DNA of 64,000 nucleotides from Streptomyces griseoviridis (GCF_005222485.1 NZ_CP029078.1:1116001-1180000); one strand, 5' to 3'; numbered from the stretch's first letter, positions 16,090 to 25,519 are shown. A program made the numbers and translations. Notes: a model not told the origin generated them from the letters alone.

Positions 16090-17628
16090 ATGACCGTGTT
16101 CATCCTGGTGTCGGGCATGTTCACCGGCACACACATCTGGCGGGACACCGCCGCGCGCCTGACCGCCGCGGGCGCCGAGGCGCACCCGGTCGCCCTCACC
16201 GGGCTCGAAGGGCCGGGCGCGGCGCCGGGGGACGGCACCGACCTGGAGACGCACGTCGAGGACGTGCTCGCGGTGATCGACTCGGTCGGCACGGCGGCGG
16301 GCCGGGAGATCGTGCTGGTCGGACACGACTACGGCATCCACCCGGCGCTCGGTGCCGCCGACCGGCGGGCGGAGCGCGTCGGGAGGGTCGTCTACCTGGA
16401 CGCGAACATGCCGAGGGACGGCGTCCCGGCCCTGGCCACCGTCCCCGACCAGTCGCTGCGCGAGCGGCTGGCCGGACTCGCCGGGGCGGGCGGGGACGGC
16501 TCGGCCGGCGCGGTACTGCCACCGCCCGCCCACGACGCGTGGCCGCTGTGGGGCAGCACCGAGGGTGTCGCGGGGGCGGACCTCGACCAACTCACCGCGC
16601 TCGCCGCCCCGCAGCCGCTCGGCACCCTGCTCCAGCCGCTGCGGCTGACCGGCGCGGTCGACTCGGTGCCCACCACGGGCGTGCTCTGCACCGGCAACGG
16701 CACGAGCATCGAGATGCTCCAACTGCTGGTCGGCTTCGGCGATCCGGCGCTGCGGGCGCTGGTCGACCCCCGGGTGACCTTCTTCGAACTGCCCACCGGG
16801 CACTGGCCGATGCTGTCCCGCCCCGCCGAACTCACGGACGTGCTGCTGCGGGCCGCGGCCGGCGAGGGGCACCGTCTCGACCCCGTCGACGCCGAACGGG
16901 GCGCGCACCGGCGGCAGTTCCTCCTGGACGTGCCCGACGTCCCGCGGGAGCGGCACGGGACCGTCGACCTGTACCTGCCCGACGCCGCCGAGCCGCGGCC
17001 CGCGGTGGTCCTCGTGCCGGGCGGCCCGGTCCCGGCCGACGCCCGGCCGACCCCGTGGGACTGGCCGACCCTGTCCGGGTACGCGCGGTACGCGGCCGGG
17101 AGCGGGGTGGTGGGCGCGGTCCTCGACCACCGGCTGCACGGCCTGGCCGACTACGGGCGGGCCGCCGACGACGTGGCCGCCGCCGTCGAGCTGGTCAGGG
17201 CCGATCCCCGGGTGGACGCCGACCGGATCGCGCTGTGGTTCTTCTCCGGCGGCGGCCCGATCGCGGCCGACTGGCTGGACGCGCCCCCGGTGTGGCTGCG
17301 CTGCCTGGCGGCGACCTACCCGATCCTGGCCCCGCTGCCCAACTGGGGGCTGCCCGACGGCCGGTTCCGCCCGGCGCGCGCGGTGGCGAACGCGGGTGCG
17401 CTGCCCCTCGTCCTGACCCGCGTGGGGCTGGAGATGCCCGAGATCGCCGCCACCGTCGAGGAGTTCCTGTCCGCGGCGGAGGACTGCGGCGCGGACGTCG
17501 AGGTGATCGACGTCCCCCGCGGCCACCACGCGTTCGAGACCCGCGACCCGACCGACACGTCCCGCGAGGCCGTACGCCACGCGATGCGGTCGGTGCTGAG
17601 CCACGTCGGCCGGCACGACACGCCGTGA
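16090..17628 (+). CDS. fusion of two alpha/beta hydrolase domains
   Basis: 512 residues, about twice a single hydrolase. Domain 1 (about 1-260) starts TVFILVSGMFTGTHIW like methylesterase/hydroxynitrile-lyase-type proteins, with the nucleophile elbow VGHDYG, where D80 replaces the expected Ser, and a late TGHWPML histidine. Domain 2 (about 275-512) resembles dienelactone-hydrolase-type folds, with S386 in WFFSGGGP and H479/H480 in RGHHAFE. ATG 16090 follows GGAGGAG. It is transcribed from a MerR-type promoter, so its expression should be induced by whatever the adjacent MerR senses. The substrate is unknown; ester or lactone detoxification is a guess. Confidence 0.8.
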   Translation: MTVFILVSGMFTGTHIWRDTAARLTAAGAEAHPVALTGLEGPGAAPGDGTDLETHVEDVLAVIDSVGTAAGREIVLVGHDYGIHPALGAADRRAERVGRVVYLDANMPRDGVPALATVPDQSLRERLAGLAGAGGDGSAGAVLPPPAHDAWPLWGSTEGVAGADLDQLTALAAPQPLGTLLQPLRLTGAVDSVPTTGVLCTGNGTSIEMLQLLVGFGDPALRALVDPRVTFFELPTGHWPMLSRPAELTDVLLRAAAGEGHRLDPVDAERGAHRRQFLLDVPDVPRERHGTVDLYLPDAAEPRPAVVLVPGGPVPADARPTPWDWPTLSGYARYAAGSGVVGAVLDHRLHGLADYGRAADDVAAAVELVRADPRVDADRIALWFFSGGGPIAADWLDAPPVWLRCLAATYPILAPLPNWGLPDGRFRPARAVANAGALPLVLTRVGLEMPEIAATVEEFLSAAEDCGADVEVIDVPRGHHAFETRDPTDTSREAVRHAMRSVLSHVGRHDTP

Positions 17629-17935
17629 GGGTGTAGTCGGCGGTGACCGGTGTGTCCGGGGTGGTGTGGACGAGGAGGCCGTTGCGGGGCCTGACGGTGC
17701 GCGGCTGGGGGGGGGTGGTCGGGGCCGACCGCCAGGTTTCTCGCACGGACGCTGCGCATCTCCGTCGACGGACTGCGCGCCGTCCACCGCGCGCCACTGC
17801 CCACCGAGGCGGCCCCGCCGTTGCGACTCCCGCAGAGGTGAGCGGTCCCGAGGCGCCGGCCGGGGCCGCGGACCGGCGGACCTGAACGGGAGAGGTGGAC
17901 CGTCGGGCGTTTCGCACGCGGCGGCCCGCTTCCCC

Positions 17936-18012
17936 CTTCCCCCTTCCCCCGTTCTCCGCTTCTCCGCTTCTCCGGTTCTCCGCTTCTCCGGTTCTCCGGT
18001 TCTCCGCGTGTC
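17936..18012. repeat. simple-sequence repeats in a 408-bp gene-free gap
   Basis: TTCCCCC triplication is followed by eight or so 9-bp units of TTCTCCGCT or TTCTCCGGT. The rest of the gap (17629-17935) holds no gene I can support. A short open + frame reading FLARTLRISVDGLRAVHR ends near 17840 and might be a gene remnant, but I could not match it to a family. Confidence 0.65.
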
Positions 18013-18014
18013 CG

Positions 18015-18033
18015 GTGCCCGAGTCGCGGGCAC
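18015..18033 (-). terminator. short hairpin downstream of the XRE regulator
   Basis: GTGCCCG and CGGGCAC form a 7-bp stem with a 5-nt loop immediately beyond the stop codon of the minus-strand regulator gene. It is short, so the assignment is tentative. Confidence 0.4.
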
Positions 18034-18036
18034 GGG

Positions 18037-18891
18037 TCAGTCGTTGAGCGGGGCCCGGGTGGCGGTGACGCGGAGGAAGTCGAGTTGTTCCGCGGCCGGT
18101 GTTCCCGCGGCCACCGTGTAGGCGACGATCCTGAGGTCCGATCCCGGCACCGTGAGGATGTCGCAGTCGAGGGTGATGTCCCCGACGACCGGGTGGGTGA
18201 CGGTCTTGCGGTCGTGGCCGAGCGCCCCCGCCGCGCCCTGCGACCAGAGCAGCGCGAAGCGCGGACTGCGGGTGGTGCACTCCTGGATGAGTCCGCGCAG
18301 ACGGGGGTCGTCGGGGAAGGTGCCCTGCGCGGTCCGCAGATCGGCGACGAGAGCGGCCTCCATGGCCTCCCGGCCGCGTTCGGACCGGGGAAGAGGTGCG
18401 GAGGCGGACTCGGGCAGGAACGTGTCGCGCACCAGGTTGCGCCGGTCCGCGGGGTCGTGCGCGGGCTCCCCGAAGAGTGAGCCCCACAGCGGAGTGCACG
18501 TGATGAGCGTCCAGTCGGCCGCGAAGACGGCCAGCGCCTGGCCGGTGAGGGCGGCGAGCAGGCGTTGCACGCTGGGCGGGATGTGCGTGGAGATCCGCCC
18601 GGCTCCCGGCAGGGGAAGGTGCGCGAGGCGGTAGAGGTGATCCCGTTCGGACGTCTCCAGGTGCAGGGCGCGGCTCAGCGCCGCGGCGACCTGTTCGGAC
18701 GGCCGGGTGGCGCGCCCCTGTTCGAGGCGGACGAGGTAGTCGACGGAGAGCCCGGCGAGCGCGGCGAGTTCCTCGCGCCGCAGGCCCGCGGCGCGGCGCC
18801 TGCCCGCGGTCGGCAGACCCACGTCGGCCGGTGCGAGCCGGTCGCGCCACCGACGCAGCGCCGTGCCCAGCTGGTTCTGTTCCTCGGTCAC
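18037..18891 (-). CDS. XRE-family regulator with MmyB-like ligand-binding domain
   Basis: 284 residues. The helix-turn-helix lies at about 35-65 (RREELAALAGLSVDYLVRLEQGR), preceded by the AGRRRAAGLR box typical of this actinobacterial group. Residues 105-280 form the MmyB-like PAS-related domain, recognisable by DWTLITCTPLWGSLFG, RNLVRDTFL and a late LDCDILTVPGSDLRIVAYT segment. These regulators usually repress a divergent oxidoreductase and respond to a small hydrophobic ligand. Here the divergent gene is an aldehyde dehydrogenase, 174 bp away, consistent with that pattern. The GTG start at 18891 follows GGAG. Confidence 0.88.
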   Translation of the reverse strand: MTEEQNQLGTALRRWRDRLAPADVGLPTAGRRRAAGLRREELAALAGLSVDYLVRLEQGRATRPSEQVAAALSRALHLETSERDHLYRLAHLPLPGAGRISTHIPPSVQRLLAALTGQALAVFAADWTLITCTPLWGSLFGEPAHDPADRRNLVRDTFLPESASAPLPRSERGREAMEAALVADLRTAQGTFPDDPRLRGLIQECTTRSPRFALLWSQGAAGALGHDRKTVTHPVVGDITLDCDILTVPGSDLRIVAYTVAAGTPAAEQLDFLRVTATRAPLND

Positions 18892-19065
18892 CGTCTCAGT
18901 ATCTCCGCCGGGCCCGCGGTGAGGGTGGTACTGCGATTCCTACCGTCGCGGATTGCCCTGGTTGCGGCCCCCGTGCCGGTCGACAGTGGTCGCACCAGGC
19001 GACCCGGCTCGGCTCACCGAGTCCGAGCGGGCGGTCGCGGTGGTTCGTCACGAAAGGCCCAGATC

Positions 19066-20523
19066 ATGTCTGTCATCACGCCCGTCCGGAATCTGATCGA
19101 CGGGGAGTGGAGCGGGTCCGGCTCGGTGCGGGAGTCGGTCGACCCCTCCGACGGCGAGGTCGTCGGCACGTATGTCTCGGCGGGCCGGGCGGAGGCCGAG
19201 GCCGCCGTCGCCGCGGCGCGCACCGCCTTCGACACCACCGGCTGGTCCCGTGACCCGGCGCTGCGCTCCCGGGCGCTGTCCGAGCTGGCCGACCGGATCG
19301 CCGAGCGCGTCCCCGCGCTGAGCCGGACCCTGACCCGGGAGAACGGCAAGCGCCTGGAGGAGACGGCGTGGGAGGCCGCGATCTCCGTCGACTGGCTGCG
19401 CTACAGCGCCGCTTCCGCGCTCACGCAGGTGGCCGGCCGGGCCGCCGAGCCGGTGCCTGGCCAGTACTTCCACTCGTCGCCCGAGGCGATGGGGGTCGCC
19501 GGCATCATCTCGCCGTGGAACTCCCCGCTGTGCCTGACGGTGCGTGCCCTCGGTCCCGCGATCGGCGCGGGCTGCACGGCGGTGGTGAAGCTCCCCGGGC
19601 AGACCGCCCTGACCAACGCCCTGTTCTCCGAGGCCGTCGCCGCCACCGAGTCCCTGCCCCCTGGCGTGGTCAACGTCCTCACCGAGGCGGGCAACGAGGT
19701 GGCGCCGCTGCTGGTCGAGTCGCCCGACGTGGACGTGCTCAGCTACACCGGCAGCACCCACGTCGGCCGCCTCATCGCCGCCGCGGCCGCGCCGACGCTC
19801 AAGCGGCTCAACCTCGAACTGGGCGGCAAGGCCCCGCTGATCGTCTTCGACGACGCGGATCTGGACGCCGTCGTCCCGCAGCTGGTGCTGGCGCTCACCC
19901 TCATGAACGGGCAGTTCTGCTGCACCGGTTCACGCGTCCTCGTGCAGCGCGGCATCGCTGACGACCTGCGCACCCGGCTGGCGACCGCGCTCGAAGCGGT
20001 CAGGGTCGGGCCCGCGACGGACCCTTCCGCCCAGCTCGGCCCGCTGATCGACAAGGCCGCCGTCGCACGGGTCGAGAGCCTCGTCGAGGAGGCCGCCGCC
20101 TACGCCAAGGTCATCGTCAGGGGCGGACCCGTCACCGAACCCGCCCTGGCGGGCGGCGCGTTCTTCCGGCCCGCCCTGCTGGAGGTCGAGCGGCTCGATG
20201 TCCCGCTGGTGCGGCAGGAGGTGTTCGGCCCGGTCCAGACCTTCGAGATCTTCGAGGACGAGGCGGACGCGGTCCGGCGGGCCAACGCCACCGAGTTCGG
20301 CCTGGCAGCGTCGGTGTACACCCACGACGACCTGCGGGCCCGCCGGGTCGGACGCGACCTCCGGTTCGGCGGGATCTGGGTCAACACCTGGGGCTCGATG
20401 TCCGAGCACTTCGAACAGGGCGGATTCAAGCAGAGCGGAATCGGCGTGCTGTGCGGGCCCTCGGCCATCCACGAGTTCCAGAACCTCAAGACCTACGTCA
20501 CTGTCGCGCCGCGACCGTCCTGA
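19066..20523 (+). CDS. NAD(P)-dependent aldehyde dehydrogenase
   Basis: 485 residues, full length for the family. E251 in LELGGKAP is the general base and C285 in GQFCCTGSR the nucleophile, 34 residues apart as expected. Other signatures include SPWNSPL, KLPGQTALT, SYTGSTHVGRL, and the C-terminal EVFGPVQTF and FKQSGIG. It oxidises an aldehyde to the acid with NAD(P)+. ATG 19066 follows GAAAGG. Divergence from the XRE/MmyB regulator suggests repression relieved by an aldehyde or its precursor. The specific substrate cannot be read from the sequence. Confidence 0.93.
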   Translation: MSVITPVRNLIDGEWSGSGSVRESVDPSDGEVVGTYVSAGRAEAEAAVAAARTAFDTTGWSRDPALRSRALSELADRIAERVPALSRTLTRENGKRLEETAWEAAISVDWLRYSAASALTQVAGRAAEPVPGQYFHSSPEAMGVAGIISPWNSPLCLTVRALGPAIGAGCTAVVKLPGQTALTNALFSEAVAATESLPPGVVNVLTEAGNEVAPLLVESPDVDVLSYTGSTHVGRLIAAAAAPTLKRLNLELGGKAPLIVFDDADLDAVVPQLVLALTLMNGQFCCTGSRVLVQRGIADDLRTRLATALEAVRVGPATDPSAQLGPLIDKAAVARVESLVEEAAAYAKVIVRGGPVTEPALAGGAFFRPALLEVERLDVPLVRQEVFGPVQTFEIFEDEADAVRRANATEFGLAASVYTHDDLRARRVGRDLRFGGIWVNTWGSMSEHFEQGGFKQSGIGVLCGPSAIHEFQNLKTYVTVAPRPS

Positions 20524-20643
20524 GCCGCGGCCCGCGCTCCTGCTCCGCGGCCCGGTTCGGCACGCCGGTCCGCGCCGCGGAGCCCTCACCGGGGGCGTAC
20601 CGGCGCGTCCCCCTGTTCGTTCCCGTTCTCCCAGGAGTGCGTC

Positions 20644-21084
20644 GTGTCCAAGAAGCCACCCCAGCATCAGGAACTCGTCGTCGTGACGGGGGCGTCGACC
20701 GGAATGGGCGCGGCCACCGCGCGGGAGCTGGCCCGCCGCGGCTTCCATGTCCTCGCCGGCGTAAGGCGCACGGGCGACGGCGAGGCCCTGCTCGCGCCCG
20801 GCATAGAGCCGGTGCTCCTCGCCATCACCGACCAGGACCACATCGCGGCGTTCACCGAGGCCGGCGTGAACGCCGACACCGCGGCCCGGACGATCGCCAA
20901 GGCCGCGACCGCCCGGAAACCCCACACGCGCTATGCCACCGGGGCGACGGCCGGCCTCCTCATCCGCGCCGGCCGCTTCCTCCCCGACCGCGTGCTGGAC
21001 CGCATGACAACGTCCGATCCGCGCAAGCACCACCCGGACCGGACCGCGCCAGGCCACCGGGACACGACGGCTGCGATCCGATGA
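20644..21084 (+). pseudogene. short-chain dehydrogenase with an in-frame internal deletion
   Basis: The frame encodes 146 residues. The first 60 are a normal SDR start: VVVTGASTGMGAATARELARRG is the NADP loop and FHVLAGVRR the second strand. After AITDQDHIAAFTE the sequence jumps to AGVNADTAARTIAKAATARKP and GATAGLLIRAGRFLPDRVLDRM, which are C-terminal features of SDRs of about 280 residues. The NNAG strand, catalytic Ser and YxxxK are absent, so roughly 130 residues are missing. GTG 20644 has a good AGGAG, and the frame remains open, so a protein may still be made, but it cannot be an active SDR. Confidence 0.7.
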
Positions 21085-21171
21085 CGTCCCGCGTCAGCGA
21101 CTGACCGACAGAGCGCATACCGAGACCGGTTGCCCAAGTGATTCGCCGCTGCTGAGAACAACCACCTCCCC

Positions 21172-22071
21172 CTACTGGCATGTTGTCAGCGCGGTCCTCG
21201 CCAGTGTGCGCAGCCAGGTGTGGGCGGGGTCGGTGTCGTAGCGTTGATGCCACGACAAGTAGACCGGCGCCGAAGGCAGTTCGAGCGGCAGCGGAAGCAC
21301 GACCAGGCCGAGGTCCGCGACGGCGGAGCGCGTGGTGGCCTCGGGCGCGGTGGCCAGGAGGTCGGATTCACGCGCGAACTCGAACGCGGCGGCTTCCGTG
21401 GGCGCGGTCGCCACCACGCGGCGGGTGAGGCCGAGTTGGGCCAGGGCGTCGTCGACGACGTTGCTGAGCCTTCCGCGTCGCGAGATGTTGATGTGCTCGG
21501 CGGCGGCGTACTGCTCGGCGGTCACCGCCTCGACGCGGGTCAGCGGATGCCCCTGCGCGGCGACGATGACGGGGCGGCTCTCGGTCACCCTCTCGGCGCG
21601 GACGTCAGGTGCGCTCGCCCTGCTCGCGTTCGCCTCCAAGTCGACCTCGCCACGCCGTAGTTCGGGGGTGTCGACGCTCGATTCCGGGACGAAGCGCAAC
21701 CGCACGCCCGGCGCCTGGCCGCGCACGGCCGCGAGCAGCGCGGGGCCGCTCAGGGCGACCAGCGAATCGTGCCAGCGGAGGGTGAAGGTGCGCTCCAGGG
21801 TCGCCAGATCGAGTTCACGGCTCGGCGCCAGCACTCCCCGCACCTGGTGCAGGAGCGCGTGCACCTGTTCCCGAACGGCGATCGCGTACGGCGTCGGAGT
21901 CATCGTGCGGCCGGTGCGCACCAGGATCTGATCCCCGGTCGTGCGCCGGATGCGGCCCAGGCTGCGGCTCATCGCGGGGGCGGTGACGTGCAGGCGAGCT
22001 GCTGCCCCGGCCACGCTGCCCTCCTCCAGCAGTGCGTCGAGCGCGGCGAGCAGATTCAAATCCAGTTGCAT
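21172..22071 (-). CDS. LysR-family transcriptional regulator
   Basis: 299 residues. The N-terminal winged helix begins MQLDLNLLAALDALLEEGS and contains GAAARLHVTAPAMSRSLGRIR (about 20-40), the NodD/PcpR-like variant of LysR helix-turn-helix. A periplasmic-binding-like effector domain follows from about 90. ATG 22071 gives the usual LTTR start; an upstream in-frame extension to 22116 is unlikely. It is divergent from the phosphatase-like gene, and a near-perfect palindrome lies between them. LysR proteins usually activate the divergent gene with a pathway metabolite and repress themselves. Confidence 0.92.
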   Translation of the reverse strand: MQLDLNLLAALDALLEEGSVAGAAARLHVTAPAMSRSLGRIRRTTGDQILVRTGRTMTPTPYAIAVREQVHALLHQVRGVLAPSRELDLATLERTFTLRWHDSLVALSGPALLAAVRGQAPGVRLRFVPESSVDTPELRRGEVDLEANASRASAPDVRAERVTESRPVIVAAQGHPLTRVEAVTAEQYAAAEHINISRRGRLSNVVDDALAQLGLTRRVVATAPTEAAAFEFARESDLLATAPEATTRSAVADLGLVVLPLPLELPSAPVYLSWHQRYDTDPAHTWLRTLARTALTTCQ

Positions 22072-22092
22072 GAGAGTAATGCTAGCCGTGCT

Positions 22093-22106
22093 GCACATGC
22101 ATTTGC
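22093..22106. promoter_or_regulatory. candidate LysR binding palindrome
   Basis: GCACATGCATTTGC is a 14-bp dyad with six of seven positions symmetric around ATGCAT. It sits 22 bp upstream of the lysR start and about 100 bp before the divergent gene. Confidence 0.5.
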
Positions 22107-22208
22107 GGTTAATCAAGGGGGTGCCTACCTTCGAGGTGAGGGCGCAAGGGGGAACGCACCGCTTGGCCCGATCGACCTCACCCCCTCGACCCAGACGGGA
22201 ACACCGCC

Positions 22209-23027
22209 ATGTCGGAAACCATGCGGACCACCGATCGCACCGGCTCGGACGCCGCCCTGCTCGCGGGGACCGTGATCGCCGTACGCGCGGCCGGTTCGGT
22301 GCTGCGCGAGCGCTTCGGCGACGTGGTCGCCCACCAGAGCCGCGACGAGTTGATGCGGGCTCTCGCCGCCAACGACGACGCGGCCCTCGGCATCCTCCGC
22401 CCCAGCCTCACGGATCTGCGTCCGCAGGCGCGCTGGGTGGAGGAGGAGCTTGAAGGCGGCGCCCTGCCGCCCGGCGAGTGGTGGGTCGTCGACCCGGCCG
22501 AGGGCAACATCAACCATCTGCACGCGCTGCCGGAGTGGGCGGTGACCGCCACCCTCGTGCGCGACAACCAGCCGGTCCTCACCGCCGTCCACCTGCCGCT
22601 GACCGGCGAGACCTACACCGCGCTCGCCGGCGGCGGCGCCCACCTCCACGACCGGCCCCTGCGCGTCTCCGCCCCGGCGGGGCTCGGCTTGAGCATCGTG
22701 GCGACCAGCCAGGCCAGGCCGGACGAGGACGAGCGGGTCGTGCGACGCGTCGGCTCCTCGATCACCGCGATGCTCGTCGACGCGCTCGTCGTCCGGACCG
22801 CCGTGCCCGCGACCCTGCACCTGGTGAACGTGGCCGCCGGCCGGATCGACGCCTTCTGGCAGTTCGCCGGGGCCCGCGCGGATCTGCTGCCCGGGGCGCT
22901 GCTCGTCACCGAGGCGGGTGGCCGCGTCTCCGATGCCGAAGGCCGCCCCTGGACCCCGGCGAGCGAGAGCTTCCTGGCCACCGCGCCCACCATCCACGCC
23001 GAAGCCGTCGCCACACTGTCGCGCTGA
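22209..23027 (+). CDS. inositol monophosphatase-family protein with altered metal site
   Basis: 272 residues. The layout of Li-sensitive phosphatases is visible: WVEEELEGG (motif with the first Glu), then VVDPAEGNINHLHALPEW where typical enzymes have DPxDGTxNF, and a late AGARADLLPGALLVTEAGGRV replacing WDxAAG. The second motif keeps the first Asp but has Glu for the second and Asn-Ile for Gly-Thr-type residues, so phosphatase activity is uncertain. It is the first gene of a likely operon with the oxidoreductase at 23187, controlled by the divergent LysR. I regard it as a divergent family branch rather than a pseudogene, since the frame is intact and well biased. Confidence 0.78.
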   Translation: MSETMRTTDRTGSDAALLAGTVIAVRAAGSVLRERFGDVVAHQSRDELMRALAANDDAALGILRPSLTDLRPQARWVEEELEGGALPPGEWWVVDPAEGNINHLHALPEWAVTATLVRDNQPVLTAVHLPLTGETYTALAGGGAHLHDRPLRVSAPAGLGLSIVATSQARPDEDERVVRRVGSSITAMLVDALVVRTAVPATLHLVNVAAGRIDAFWQFAGARADLLPGALLVTEAGGRVSDAEGRPWTPASESFLATAPTIHAEAVATLSR

Positions 23028-23060
23028 TCGCACGGATCTCGCTGATCGCACGGGTCGCAC

Positions 23061-23123
23061 TGACCTCGCTGACCTCGCTGACCTCGCTGACCTCGCTGAC
23101 CTCGCTGACCTCGCTGACCGCAC
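23061..23123. repeat. 9-bp tandem repeat (TGACCTCGC), six perfect copies
   Basis: TGACCTCGC is repeated perfectly six times (23061-23114), followed by TGACCGCAC. Degenerate relatives (CTGATCGCACGGATCTCG) continue on both sides over about 23034-23150. The array fills the 159-bp space between two genes that look co-transcribed, so copy number could alter the leader of the second gene. Confidence 0.85.
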
Positions 23124-23186
23124 CGATCCCACTGATCGCGCAGATCTCACACCACGACCCGCAAACCCAGGAAGGACCACAGCATC

Positions 23187-23783
23187 ATGACCACGATCGC
23201 AGTTCTCGGAAACGGCCGCGTCGGCGGCAATCTGGCCGACGCCCTCACCCGGGCGGGACACCAGGTGACGGTGGCGGGCCGCGCGCCGGGCACCGCGGCC
23301 GCCGCCGCCAGGACCGCGCGGATCGTCATCAACGCCACCCCGGGCGACAGTTCGCTGGAACGGCTCGCCGCCCTGCGCGACGAACTGCGGGGCAAGATCC
23401 TCGTCGACGTCTCCAACGCCACCGTCGACGGGCCGGACGGCCTCCCCGCCGACCTGCTCTACCCCGGTTCCAGTCTCGCCGAGCAGCTCCAGGAGGCGCT
23501 GCCCGAGACACCTGTCGTCAAGACCCTCAACACCATGCTGTTCCCGGTGATGACCGCGCCCGCCATGCTCACCCAGACGCCCAGCGTCTTTCTCTCCGGT
23601 GAGGATCCGCAGGCCAAGCAGGCCGTCCGCGAACTGCTCGTGGACCTCGGCTGGCGCGAGGGGTGGATCACCGACCTCGGCGGGATCAGGACCGCGCGCG
23701 CCACGGAGGCGGCGATCCTGTTCGTCCCGCACGTGATCAGGTCCAGGGGCTTCGCACCCTTCGCGATCTCGGTCGCCGTCTGA
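23187..23783 (+). CDS. NADPH-dependent F420 reductase-like oxidoreductase
   Basis: 198 residues. The N-terminus TIAVLGNGRVGGNLADALTR is a Rossmann dinucleotide loop, followed by HQVTVAGR, and ARIVINATPGDSSLE and LVDVSNAT match the second half of the fold as in Fno-type F420H2:NADP oxidoreductases and related 6-phosphogluconate-dehydrogenase-like small proteins. The later PVVKTLNTMLFPVM segment is also typical. GGAAGGACC precedes ATG 23187. The usual role is hydride transfer involving NADP and F420, but many Streptomyces paralogs have unknown partners. It follows the phosphatase-like gene. Confidence 0.8.
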   Translation: MTTIAVLGNGRVGGNLADALTRAGHQVTVAGRAPGTAAAAARTARIVINATPGDSSLERLAALRDELRGKILVDVSNATVDGPDGLPADLLYPGSSLAEQLQEALPETPVVKTLNTMLFPVMTAPAMLTQTPSVFLSGEDPQAKQAVRELLVDLGWREGWITDLGGIRTARATEAAILFVPHVIRSRGFAPFAISVAV

Positions 23784-23803
23784 CGGGACATCGCGCGTCA
23801 TGA

Positions 23804-24793
<990 letters not shown>

Positions 24794-24800
24794 CCGCGAA

Positions 24801-24815
24801 TAGACGACCGGTCTA
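24801..24815 (+). promoter_or_regulatory. TetR/NemR-type operator (site 2) at the tetR promoter
   Basis: TAGACGACCGGTCTA has 5-bp arms TAGAC and GTCTA. A likely -10 (TATTTA, 24814-24819) follows immediately, so bound repressor would block tetR: autoregulation. Confidence 0.82.
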
Positions 24816-24836
24816 TTTAAGGATAGGGTGACACTC

Positions 24837-25424
24837 ATGCCAGTCACTCAGGGCGACACCCGCCGCAGCATCCTCGACACGGCTCAGCGGATCATGTCCC
24901 ACAAGGGATTCGCCGCGGTGGGCATCAACGAGGTGCTCTCCGAGGCCGGAGTGCCCAAAGGGTCGTTCTACCACTACTTCAGCTCCAAGGACGCCTTCGG
25001 CGAGGCGATGATGCGGTCCTACTTCGCGGACTACCTCGCCGACATGGACAGCGTCCTCGGTGAGCCGGGCGCGACCTCGGCGGAGCGGCTGCAGAAGTAC
25101 TGGGACGGCTGGCGCGAGACGCAGTCCCTGGACGACTGCCAGGGCAAGTGCCTGGCCGTGAAGCTCGGCGCGGAGGTCTCCGACCTGTCGGAGTCGATGC
25201 GGCTCGCGCTCAAGGAGGGCACCACCGCCATCGTCGACCGCCTGGAGCGGACGATCGAGGCCGGCCTGGCGGACGGCTCGCTCTCGATCGACGGCGACGC
25301 CCGCACCACCGCGCAGGTGCTGTACGAGATGTGGCTCGGCGCGAGCGTCATGGCGAAGATCCACCGGGACATCGGCGCCCTGGACACCGCGACGAAGGTC
25401 ACGCGCCAACTCCTGCACGTGTAG
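24837..25424 (+). CDS. TetR-family regulator resembling NemR
   Basis: 195 residues from ATG 24837; GTG 24828 is also possible. The helix-turn-helix VGINEVLSEAGVPKGSFYHYFSSKDAF spans about 28-54. The effector domain retains KCLAVKLGAEVSDLSESMR, closely parallel to the E. coli NemR segment around its redox cysteine, and MWLGASVMAKI around its partner lysine. C105 and K174 here align by eye with NemR C106 and K175, the pair that forms the reversible sulfenamide on exposure to hypochlorite. NemR represses an old yellow enzyme and glyoxalase genes. This homologue is flanked by operators at its own gene, the hydrolase upstream and the DJ-1 gene downstream. Confidence 0.9.
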   Translation: MPVTQGDTRRSILDTAQRIMSHKGFAAVGINEVLSEAGVPKGSFYHYFSSKDAFGEAMMRSYFADYLADMDSVLGEPGATSAERLQKYWDGWRETQSLDDCQGKCLAVKLGAEVSDLSESMRLALKEGTTAIVDRLERTIEAGLADGSLSIDGDARTTAQVLYEMWLGASVMAKIHRDIGALDTATKVTRQLLHV

Positions 25425-25519
25425 GGCGCCCCGGCCGGAAGCCGCCCACCAGCCACCAGCCATTTCCCGCATCCCCTGTCCCCCATCCCCACGAGGCCGC
25501 GCTCGCCCGCGTGGCGTGA

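Noticed and set aside
17730..17840. Short + frame reading FLARTLRISVDGLRAVHR, possible 3' remnant of a gene
   Set aside because: No start, no family match and too short to support; mentioned only as a possible relic.
23061..23123. CRISPR array
   Set aside because: The repeats are contiguous 9-bp units without unique spacers; the same holds for the arrays at 231, 40374, 40598, 53538 and 53643, and no cas gene is present.
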